Shown here piece after piece: positions 1 through 8,200 of a stretch of 33,422 bases of DNA. A program made the position numbers and the translations under genes. The stretch comes from Akkermansia muciniphila. Lineage in GTDB: Bacteria > Verrucomicrobiota > Verrucomicrobiia > Verrucomicrobiales > V1-33. How positions within the stretch are numbered: the stretch's first letter is position 1; the number at the start of each line of letters is the position of its first letter. Location of the stretch: contig CALQSQ010000061.1 in the NCBI GenBank assembly GCA_943333275.1, positions 1 through 33,422 on the forward strand. Direction: 5' to 3'. The notes beneath the pieces are model-generated. The model ran no database searches and was not told the origin of the DNA. It saw nothing but the letters and a program-made list of their open reading frames with translations.

Positions 1-3000
1 CAGGAGCATTTTCTGCCGAAGATTTTCAGCACGGTTCCCCTGTTCATTTCGATGCTCGGCGCGCTCATTGTGGGGGTCGGGCTTGCCTATTCCAAGGGAC
101 TTGACCATGGCGGGATGATTGTGGGCGGCGGTGTTTCAGCAGCACTGATCGCTGGTCTGGCCATTCTTTATGGAAAGGGGGCCAACATTGGCAGAACCGA
201 TGCTGAACAGCTCGCCCGGGCGCTCTCAAGCGCACAGGCCACGCAGCAGCAGGCGGTCGCCTCAGCGGAGGCGCATCATCAGGAAACGCGCGATGCCCTG
301 CAGGCGCAGTTTGAAACCAACTCCGTCAAGCTGCAGGAGCAGTGGGATCAGGCGGATGAAGTGGGGGAAAGTTTTGCGACCGCAGCCAAAAAGAAACTCG
401 AGACCCAGGTGCCGCGATTGTTTGAAAAAATCGCCTCCAGACTTCAGGCGAAACTGGACGCTCTCGATGCCTCGCGTGCTGAGCAGGAATACCAGTTGAA
501 ATCCGCCGCCGAGCAGCAAATCCATTCCATCAAGGCGGCCCAAAGTGAGGACCTCGGAGCAGTCATGGGTGACGAGGAGGCCCAGTGGAAACTGGTCGAG
601 GAGGATTGGAAACGCCGCATGGTCCCCGTCTATCAGGGGATCGAAGCCATGCAGGCGGCCACGGCGAAGCGATTCCCCGCGTGGTCACCCCAGGTTGCGT
701 CCGCATGGGAACCGCCCACGGAATTCACCGCCTCCACCAAGTTCGCCGCCTTCGATCTCGATCTCGCCCAGGAGGAACTCGCCGCGCCCAGGGATCCGCG
801 CCTCGCCCTTCCTGGCCCCACCCATGTCAGCATCCCGCTGTCCCTAACCTTCCCCCATCAGGGTTCCCTGCTCTTTGAAACCAGGGAAACCGGCGACGCC
901 ACCGTCGGGGCCATTTTCAACAACATCATCATGCGCCTGCTGACGACGACCCCGCCGGGCAAGCTCAGCTTTACCATCATCGATCCCGTCGGTCTCGGCC
1001 AGAATTTCGCCGGCCTCATGCACCTCTCGGACTACGAGGACAGCCTCATCAATCGCCGCATCTGGACGCAGCGGGATCAGATCGAAGACCGTCTCGCGGA
1101 GCTGAGCGAACATGTGGAGAAGGTCATTCAAATGTATCTGAGGAACGAATATGCCACCATCACCGAATACAACGAACAGGCTGGCAGCGTGGCGGAGAAA
1201 TATTATTTCGTCGTGATCGCAGATTTCCCCTCAAACTTCTCCGAGACCGCCGCCAAACGGCTCCAGAGCCTCGTCACCAGCGGCGCGCGCTGTGGCATTT
1301 ACACGCTGATTCACTGCGACACCCGCCAGCAAATGCCGGATGGATTCTCGCTGGAAGACCTGCGGCAGAACAGCATTTGCGTGCAACGCGAGCACGATGC
1401 TTTTTTCATTCTCAATGAGGACGGCCGGACCAGTGCCAAACTGATTTTTGATCCCCCGCCAGCCCAGGATGTCATGCTCGATCTGGTGCACAAGATTGGC
1501 AAAAGCAGCATCGATTCCAATCGCGTGCAGGTGCCCTTCAGCCAGATCGCGCCCAAGCCCGGCGAGGAATGGACAGGTTCGACCACGCAGGAACTGCGCG
1601 TCGCCGTGGGCCGCACCGGAGCCACCAAGCTGCAATACCTCGCCATCGGTAAGGGCACCAAACAGCACGCGTTGTTCGCAGGGAAAACGGGATCAGGGAA
1701 ATCCACCCTCTTCCATGTCATCATTACGAATCTCGCGCTCTCGTGTTCGCCGGAGCAGGTGGAGTTCTACCTCATCGACTTCAAGAAAGGTGTCGAATTC
1801 AAATGCTACGCCAACAAACGCCTGCCCCACGCCCGCGTCGTGGCCATTGAGAGCGACCGCGAATTCGCGCTCAGCGTCCTCCAGCGGGTGGATGCGGAAT
1901 TGAAACGCCGCGGGGACATGTTCCGGAAGCTTGGCGTGCAGGATGTGGCCGGATATGTAAAAGCGGGCGGAACCGAACCCATGCCGCGCTCGCTCCTGCT
2001 CATTGACGAATTTCAGGAATTCTTCGTGGAGGACGACACCATCGCCCAGACGGCCTCACTTCTGTTCGACCGCATCGTGCGCCAGGGCCGGGCTTTTGGC
2101 ATACACGTGCTGCTTGGATCGCAAACGCTCGGCGGTTCGTATTCGTTGGCCCGCGCCACGCTCGGCCAGATGGTCATCCGTGTCGCACTTCAATGCAATG
2201 AGGCCGATGCCTACCTCATCATGGATGAAAACAATTCCGCTCCGCGCCTGCTCTCCCGTCCGGGCGAGGGCATTTACAATGACGCCGCCGGGGCCATGGA
2301 AGGCAACAGTCCGTTCCAGGTCGTCTGGCTCCCGGATGATGAACGCGACGTCTGCCTTGATCGCATCGCCAAGCTAGCGGAGCAAAGCGGTAAACCCGTC
2401 GCCGGCCCGATTGTCTTCGAGGGAAATGCGCCCGCCGAACTCCGCGAGAACGACCTCCTCCGCCACGCCCTCGCCGCCCATCCCACGCAGGCACCCACTT
2501 CCGCGAGGGCCTGGCTCGGCGCTCCCAATTCCATCAAGGGTCCCACCGAGGCCGTGTTCCGCCGTCAGAGCGGCAATCACCTGCTCATCGTCGGCCAGCG
2601 CGAGGAAGCCGCAGTCACCATGCTCGGCGTTTCCCTCATCGCCCTGGCCGCACAATTTCCGGCGGGCACCGTGAAGTTCGTCATCTTCCAGGGCAGCCCC
2701 AGCGGCTCATCCGATGCCGATTTCCTCGACGGCGTGGCCGCCAAACTCCCCCACCCTGTGCAGATCGCACGCGGCGGCGACATCGGTCCCGTCATGTCCG
2801 GGATGGCTGAGGAAATGAAAACCCGCACCACCAGCGACGCCGCCGCCCGCGGGGCACCCACCATTTTCCTGATCGTCCACGGCCTGCACAAATTCAAGAA
2901 ACTCCGCCAGGAGGACGAGTTCAGCTTCTCCATGAGCGACGACGGCGGCGAGAACACCGGCGCACAGTTCAATGCCCTCATCACCGAGGGCAGCACCGTC

Positions 3001-3261
3001 GGCATGCACATCATCACCACCGTGGACACGTTCAACAACGTAAACCGCAGCATGAACCGCAAGGCCCTCAGCGAATTTGAAATGCGCATAGTCTTCCAAA
3101 TGAGCGCCAACGACTCCGCCAGCCTCATCGACTCCCCCAAGGCCAGCGGCCTCGGCCTCCACCGCGCCCTCTTCTACAACGAACACGACGGCACCCTCGA
3201 AACCTTCCGCCCCTACGCCATGCCCGACGCCGCCTGGCTCAACGAGGTTGCGGCCAGGTAA
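1..3261 (+). CDS. FtsK/SpoIIIE-type membrane ATPase (5' end outside window)
   Basis: The frame is open from base 1, so the true start is probably upstream; residue numbers below count from the ATG at 52. Two hydrophobic segments (about residues -12 to 45) are followed by a long charged, Gln/Glu/Ala-rich stretch (about 50-200) that looks like coiled coil. The motor domain has a canonical Walker A GKTGSGKST (544-552) and a Walker B LLLIDE (648-653), with the FtsK-like neighbourhood DFKKGVEFK after Walker A. A second ATPase-like module follows at about 839-1069, but its P-loop position reads LLIVGQREEAAV (844-855) without the GKS/T, and its Walker B-like strand is IFLIVHG. An active motor followed by a degenerate copy recalls the EccC/EssC coupling ATPases of type VII secretion, but no WXG100 gene is visible here. 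The family is clear; whether the substrate is DNA or protein is not. Confidence 0.85.
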   Translation, partial: QEHFLPKIFSTVPLFISMLGALIVGVGLAYSKGLDHGGMIVGGGVSAALIAGLAILYGKGANIGRTDAEQLARALSSAQATQQQAVASAEAHHQETRDALQAQFETNSVKLQEQWDQADEVGESFATAAKKKLETQVPRLFEKIASRLQAKLDALDASRAEQEYQLKSAAEQQIHSIKAAQSEDLGAVMGDEEAQWKLVEEDWKRRMVPVYQGIEAMQAATAKRFPAWSPQVASAWEPPTEFTASTKFAAFDLDLAQEELAAPRDPRLALPGPTHVSIPLSLTFPHQGSLLFETRETGDATVGAIFNNIIMRLLTTTPPGKLSFTIIDPVGLGQNFAGLMHLSDYEDSLINRRIWTQRDQIEDRLAELSEHVEKVIQMYLRNEYATITEYNEQAGSVAEKYYFVVIADFPSNFSETAAKRLQSLVTSGARCGIYTLIHCDTRQQMPDGFSLEDLRQNSICVQREHDAFFILNEDGRTSAKLIFDPPPAQDVMLDLVHKIGKSSIDSNRVQVPFSQIAPKPGEEWTGSTTQELRVAVGRTGATKLQYLAIGKGTKQHALFAGKTGSGKSTLFHVIITNLALSCSPEQVEFYLIDFKKGVEFKCYANKRLPHARVVAIESDREFALSVLQRVDAELKRRGDMFRKLGVQDVAGYVKAGGTEPMPRSLLLIDEFQEFFVEDDTIAQTASLLFDRIVRQGRAFGIHVLLGSQTLGGSYSLARATLGQMVIRVALQCNEADAYLIMDENNSAPRLLSRPGEGIYNDAAGAMEGNSPFQVVWLPDDERDVCLDRIAKLAEQSGKPVAGPIVFEGNAPAELRENDLLRHALAAHPTQAPTSARAWLGAPNSIKGPTEAVFRRQSGNHLLIVGQREEAAVTMLGVSLIALAAQFPAGTVKFVIFQGSPSGSSDADFLDGVAAKLPHPVQIARGGDIGPVMSGMAEEMKTRTTSDAAARGAPTIFLIVHGLHKFKKLRQEDEFSFSMSDDGGENTGAQFNALITEGSTVGMHIITTVDTFNNVNRSMNRKALSEFEMRIVFQMSANDSASLIDSPKASGLGLHRALFYNEHDGTLETFRPYAMPDAAWLNEVAAR

Positions 3262-3357
3262 CCGGCCTTCGAATGATCGCCCCCCCAACAACACATCGAA
3301 ACCCACAGACCGTGGTGGCTGCGCAAAAACATCCCTCCTACAAGCATCCCCCCCACC

Positions 3358-3750
3358 ATGAAAATTGAACTGTTCGCCATTTGTGATTTCGCCGCCGACT
3401 ATGCCGGCAAGCTGGTGGTCGTGGGAATTTTCGACAGCCTGAACGCGCATCAGGTGCCCGTGGTGCATCCCAACCTGAGCGTGGCGATCAAAATCCGCTT
3501 TATAAAAATCGAGGAGGGGGAGAAGAAAGTGAGATTTTCCATCTCCAATGCGGATGGAGGCACGGTGCTGCCACCCATCGAAATGCCAATCACGGCCCAT
3601 GTGCCCGAGGACCTTCCGTCCGCCACGGTCAATCTCGTTTTAAATATTGGAGGGATTCAGTTTGCGAACTTTGGCGAGCATTCGGTGGATCTCGCGCTGG
3701 ATGGGCGGCATGAAGCCAGCATCCCGCTTTTTGTGAGGCGAATTGTCTAG
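3358..3750 (+). CDS. Conserved small protein, DUF6941-like
   Basis: This 130-residue protein has no signal peptide or membrane segment. It begins MKIELFAICDFA and is rich in short alternating hydrophobic strands, which suggests a small all-beta fold with a hydrophobic core (e.g. VVVGIFDSLN, VNLVLNIGGIQF). It resembles proteins grouped as DUF6941, a family of unknown function; I rely on memory for that and hold it loosely. It lies 96 nt after the FtsK-like gene on the same strand and 42 nt from the convergent pseudouridine synthase gene. No Shine-Dalgarno precedes the ATG; the leader is C-rich. No function can be assigned from the sequence, and co-transcription with the FtsK-like gene is possible but not shown. 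Confidence 0.7.
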   Translation: MKIELFAICDFAADYAGKLVVVGIFDSLNAHQVPVVHPNLSVAIKIRFIKIEEGEKKVRFSISNADGGTVLPPIEMPITAHVPEDLPSATVNLVLNIGGIQFANFGEHSVDLALDGRHEASIPLFVRRIV

Positions 3751-3792
3751 CGGCCAGTGGTTGCAAGGATTGCCGGCGGGGCAACCGGAGGC

Positions 3793-4872
3793 TTAACGAC
3801 TGCGACCCTTGTCGCGTTGGGGCGGCGGGCGTTTACCGGAGGGCTTGGCGGAGGACGGGCCGCTGCGTTTGAAGCCGGTGGGCTTGCGGGCGGGAGCTGC
3901 GGATTTCCGGGCGGGGCCGGTCGATTTCCGTGAAGTGGTGGGTTTCTTGAAGGGACGATCCTCGCCGGGGGCGGACCCGGCGGGTTTCCGGGAGGTAGTC
4001 GGTTTCTTAAAGGGACGGTCGTCACCTGCAGCGGGCCGGGCTTTCTTCGCTGCCGGACGGAAAGGTGCGGTCGTGGGACGTTGGTCGGAGGGGAAGGGCG
4101 ACTTCCGGGCCGGGCGGGCGGATTTCGCGGCGCGCTTGGTGGCGGGGGGCTTGGGTCTGGAGGGATCGCGCGGCGGGGCCTTGCGGAGTTTCTCCAGATC
4201 GGGCTCGTGAAGGTGCCGCCATTTTCCCGGCTTCAACTGGCCGATGTCCAGCGTGCCGATGCGGATGCGCACGAGGCGGTGCACCTCATAGTTTAACAAC
4301 TCAAACATGCGGCGGATCTGCCGGTTGAGGCCCTGATGGAGGACGATGGAAACGTGCCGGGGGCTGAGAATGGTAACTTCATCCGCGCGAGCCATGCCTT
4401 CTTCAAGCTGCATGCCGGCCTTGAGCGGGATCGAGTCCTCCATGCGGAACGGGCGGTTGAGCACGACCCAGTATTCCTTCTCGGTCTCGTGACTGGGATG
4501 GGTGAGGTGCTGGGTGAGCGCGCCGTCGTTGGTGAGCAGGAGCAGCCCTTCGCTCTCGTTATCGAGCCGGCCGATGTAGTGGAGATTCTTGAGCGGCGGC
4601 GGCAGGAGATCGTAGATGGTCGGGCGGTCCTTGGGATCATGCCGGGTGCAGAGGAAACCGGGTGGCTTGTGGAGAAGAACGGTGGCGGTGGCCTCGGGTT
4701 TCACGTCCTTGCCCTGGCAGCTCACGACATCGCGCGGCCCGACGGTGGTGGCCAGTTCCATGCAGCGCTTGCGGTTGATGGTCACCTTACCATCAAGGAT
4801 CAGTTGCTCGCACTGGCGGCGACTGCCCAGACCGCAGGCGGCGAGGTATCTGTTGAGTCGCATGGGGGCCAT
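3793..4872 (-). CDS. rRNA pseudouridine synthase, RsuA/RluB/RluE family, with long basic tail
   Basis: The protein isomerises a specific uridine to pseudouridine, most likely in ribosomal RNA. The N-terminus is an S4 RNA-binding domain (MRLNRYLAACGLGSRR, about residues 4-50). The catalytic motif GRLDNESEGLLLLTNDG follows, with the catalytic aspartate at about residue 104, then the family motif LNRQIRRMFE. The start at 4872 (MAPMRLNRY) fits the family; a further ATG at 4863 is equally possible, while the open frame to 4935 adds a non-homologous leader. After about residue 235 comes a tail of roughly 120 residues made of Lys, Arg, Pro, Ala and Ser, with the unit DRPFKKPTTSRK present twice. Such tails occur in this family and probably bind RNA (inference). 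It lies 96 nt downstream of the small basic protein gene, so a translation-related operon is likely. The exact subfamily and target base cannot be set. Confidence 0.9.
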   Translation of the reverse strand: MAPMRLNRYLAACGLGSRRQCEQLILDGKVTINRKRCMELATTVGPRDVVSCQGKDVKPEATATVLLHKPPGFLCTRHDPKDRPTIYDLLPPPLKNLHYIGRLDNESEGLLLLTNDGALTQHLTHPSHETEKEYWVVLNRPFRMEDSIPLKAGMQLEEGMARADEVTILSPRHVSIVLHQGLNRQIRRMFELLNYEVHRLVRIRIGTLDIGQLKPGKWRHLHEPDLEKLRKAPPRDPSRPKPPATKRAAKSARPARKSPFPSDQRPTTAPFRPAAKKARPAAGDDRPFKKPTTSRKPAGSAPGEDRPFKKPTTSRKSTGPARKSAAPARKPTGFKRSGPSSAKPSGKRPPPQRDKGRSR

Positions 4873-4968
4873 GGAAAAGGAGGATTGGGGGAAATAGAAA
4901 GGCCGGACGATGCTGCCACCATCCAGCCAAATCAAAAAATCTGCGAGCGTAAAAAGCCCGGCCCGCGA

Positions 4969-5127
4969 CTAGAGCTCAGGGAGTGTCTTGGGGAGGGCGA
5001 TGGCGCTTTGTCCGGCTTTCCACTGACCGCGCTTCTTCATGAGCTTGACGCGTTCAAAACGCTTCATGACACTGCGCTTGGCGCCGACGGAACCACCGGA
5101 GGATTTGAGACTTGGATGTTGGGACAT
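4969..5127 (-). CDS. Small basic protein, Chlamydiae/Verrucomicrobia type
   Basis: This 52-residue gene is easily missed because of its length. It starts MSQHPSLKSS, continues with a Lys/Arg-rich helix (KRSVMKRFERVKLMKKRG) and ends in ALPKTLPEL. The start MSQHPSLK..., the ...KRFER... core and the ...LPK... end match what I remember of TIGR04137, a small basic protein family largely restricted to the Planctomycetes-Verrucomicrobia-Chlamydiae group and suspected to be ribosome-associated. The gene precedes the pseudouridine synthase gene on the same strand, which agrees with a role in translation. No good Shine-Dalgarno is seen upstream. The opposite strand carries a longer frame through the region, but that frame has no recognisable protein. 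It is the strongest single taxonomic marker in the window. Confidence 0.85.
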   Translation of the reverse strand: MSQHPSLKSSGGSVGAKRSVMKRFERVKLMKKRGQWKAGQSAIALPKTLPEL

Positions 5128-5293
5128 GGGTAGGGATTGGGAAAAATTTTGGAGGGCGAAGATGTCGGTGGATCGGGGAAATGCAACAAGATTCTTTCCC
5201 GGGGAATCCCGGGCCCATCCCCCACCATTTTATAGGGAAAAATGCTCCCCATCGCACGGAAAATCGGGCATAATCCCCGGCAACCCCCACCCG
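5128..5293. promoter_or_regulatory. Divergent intergenic region between small basic protein and DUF1800 genes
   Basis: This 166-nt gap separates two divergent genes and should hold both promoters. On the plus strand a CATAAT hexamer at 5269-5274 could be a -10 element 20 nt before the DUF1800 start, but no convincing -35 sits at the right distance. On the minus strand TATAAAAT around 5227-5234 is a candidate -10 for the small basic protein operon. CCCGGG occurs twice four bases apart near 5199-5214 and forms a short inverted repeat. None of these is certain. Confidence 0.3.
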
Positions 5294-8200
5294 ATGAAAA
5301 CCCGCCCCCTCCCCTTCAGCCTCCTTTTCTGCGGTCTGATGGCTGCATCCTCTCCTGTGGAGGCGGCCTTCACGACGTTGTGGTCCCTGGGCACTCAGAA
5401 CAACACGCCGGAGGAATTCTCGCCGGAAAGCGGTGCCTCAAATGCCTCCCCGGGCAGTGCGGCGGTGCTGGACGACGATTATTATTTCGCCGGGACCTAT
5501 CCTGCCCCGATCCTCACGGTCGCGACGTCGGAACCGCTCACGAATTTCGAAAGGACCGTGAGCACGGGGGATCCCACCCGGCGCATCCATTTCAATCTCT
5601 CCGCCGCGCAGGCCACCTCCACCCTGCGCATCCGCTTCTCCACGCACCTCCTCTGGGGGGGATGGTGGAATTCGGCCACCAATACGGGAGGCGTCGGATT
5701 TGGCGACCACCCGCTGCAGGTTCGCCTCAACGGAACCCTCCTCAATACCACAACCATTTCCGCCGCCGGTCCCCTGGTGGTGACAGCCAATGCCGGACCG
5801 GGAGGTAATTTCACGCCGCTGGTGGGCTCCAATGTTCTGGAAATCACACGCTTCGGCGGCACCTCCAATGCCTGGGTGGCTTTTGATGAGTTCAATTTTG
5901 AAATCAACCCCACAGCGCTTGTCGATGCCGATGCCGATGGCCTGCCGCAATGGTGGGAGGAGGAAAATGGCCTCAAGGATACCGTTGCGGATGGCACGCA
6001 AGATCCGGATCATGACGGCTCCACCAACCTCCAGGAGTTCAGCCGCGGCACCAACCCCCAACTCGCCGATACCGATGGGGACGGCTTGCTGGATGGCGCG
6101 GAGACCACCACCAACCCGCGCCTGGCCGACACGGATGGCGATGGCCTGCTGGATGGCGAGGAAACATCCTCCAACCCGCTCGTATCGGATACCGATGGCG
6201 ATGGTGCCCCCGATGCATGGGAAGTCCGCACCGGTAACTTGCCCAACAATGCCTCCAGCACGCCGCCGATATTTGCCACCGCCATCGGAATCCATTTCGT
6301 CTCCGACTACAGCCCGCTCTCCAAATTGAACCCGCTCGAGGTCACGGGCGTCGTCCCCCAGATGCGCTGGAACAACACCCGACCACTTCCCGCTTATGCC
6401 TACCCTTCCGGCACCAAGGCGGACATTGCCTCACCGTTCTTGGGAACGATCGTAAATTCCCTGGGAATCGCCACAGCCGTCGGCCTGTCCTGGACTTCCG
6501 AATACGCCACCTATTTCAACGGCAACGGCGGCAGTTCCAATCAGCGCCTGCTGGATGGGTTCCTCTATGTCGCCTCGGACACCCCGGCATCAGTCACCCT
6601 TTCAAGCATTCCCTTCACCACTTACGACGTGCTGGTCTATGTCGGATCTTACTACGATGGCGCACGCGGTTACGCCCGCTTGAACGATGCCCCGGCCTCC
6701 GACCGGTATTTCCAAAGCAAGTCCACCAAGCCTATGGCATCGTTTCTCGAACCGATCGTCTCCGATCCAGTGCGTCCTTGGGCCGGAAATTTCATCCGCT
6801 ATCGCAACGTCACCGGCAGCAGTTGCAATGTGAAAGTCCATCGCATCGGCAGTTACGGTGTGGGCTTTCATGCCATCCAAATCGTCAACTCCACAGCGGA
6901 TGGCAATGGCAATGGCCTCCCGGATTGGTGGGAGTTCATGCATCAAATCACCCCGATCACCCCCGCCGATGCCGATGGCGACGGACTGACGAATGCGCAG
7001 GAGTTTGCAAAAAATACCAACCCCCGCCTGGCGGACACGGATGGGGATGGTCTCAGCGACCTCGTGGAAACCAACACCGGCACCTACGTCAGTCCGACCA
7101 ACACCGGCTCCAATCCCCTGCTCGCCGATACCGATGGCGATGGCATCAGTGATGGCAAGGAAGTGTCGACCGTTCCCAATCCCACCAATCCCAACATCGC
7201 CAATACTGCGGAGTTGGTCCTGACCACACTGCCCGTGAAGCAGACGAGCAGTTTCATTTGGGAGATGAACAATTTGCAACTCATCTGGGACCACGGTCGC
7301 GGGCATTATTCCAACGGTATGTATGAGGACTCCACGCTGATGTGGCTGAATATTCGCAACTCCGCCTTCCCTGATGCCTATGCCTTTGGCGTTTCCCTCC
7401 GCACCGTGGGCGAACGGTTGACGTATTATTTCTACAGCAATCACAACGGCGGATTCAGCGCTTCCAATGCCCCGACTTCGGATATTTACGATGCGGACTG
7501 GGGAACCTCGCCACCGGATCTTCGCAGCGCGCTCGGTTTCAGCGGCGTGGGCGCGATGGATATCTCGGATCGTTTCCGCATTCGTCTCTCGGGCTTCAAA
7601 TACCCTGACTCCACGTGGGTGCTAACCTTTGAAATCTACAACCTTGATACCCTGACCGTTGTCAAAAGCCGCTCCTTCTACTCCACCACCATCAGCCCCG
7701 CCATCACCGCCACGAACACCTGGCAGGATGAATATGCCCAGGTGGGAAGGATCAGCCGGACCCTGCACCAGGGCGTTTCCCTCTATCAACAGGCCACACG
7801 ACTCGAACTCACTCCTGCCTTCAGCGCTTATCTGGATACCGATGAGGATGGTATGCCGGATGCCTGGGAAACGGCCAACGGACTCAATCCCAATAGCGGA
7901 AGCGATGCCACGCTGGACCCCGATGCGGACACCGTCAGCAACGTGCGCGAATTCCTCGCGGGAACCAATCCGCATGATGCGGATACCGATCATGACGGAG
8001 CAAAGGACGGTGTGGAAATCGCCGCAGGATCAAATCCCCTGCTGGCCTCCAGCCTGCCCCCCTATTTTACGGGAGCACCCGCCGGCGTGGCCGGAGAAGA
8101 TCTGAACGGCAACGGCATGCCCGATGCGTGGGAACTCAAGTATAACAATTTCTCGCTACTGGGCAACGAGGACACCGATGGGGATGGCATGACCAACTCC

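Noticed and set aside
2707-3600. Long minus-strand open frame opposite the FtsK-like gene
   Set aside because: It is antisense to two clear genes, has a Gly/Val/Glu-rich low-information sequence typical of shadow frames in GC-rich DNA, and no recognisable domain.
3751-3792. Bidirectional terminator between convergent genes
   Set aside because: GGTTGC and GCAACC can pair, but the stem is short, the loop long and there is no T-run on either strand.
4336-5133. 265-codon plus-strand frame
   Set aside because: It is antisense to the pseudouridine synthase and the small basic protein genes, both of which have recognisable motifs; its own translation has none.
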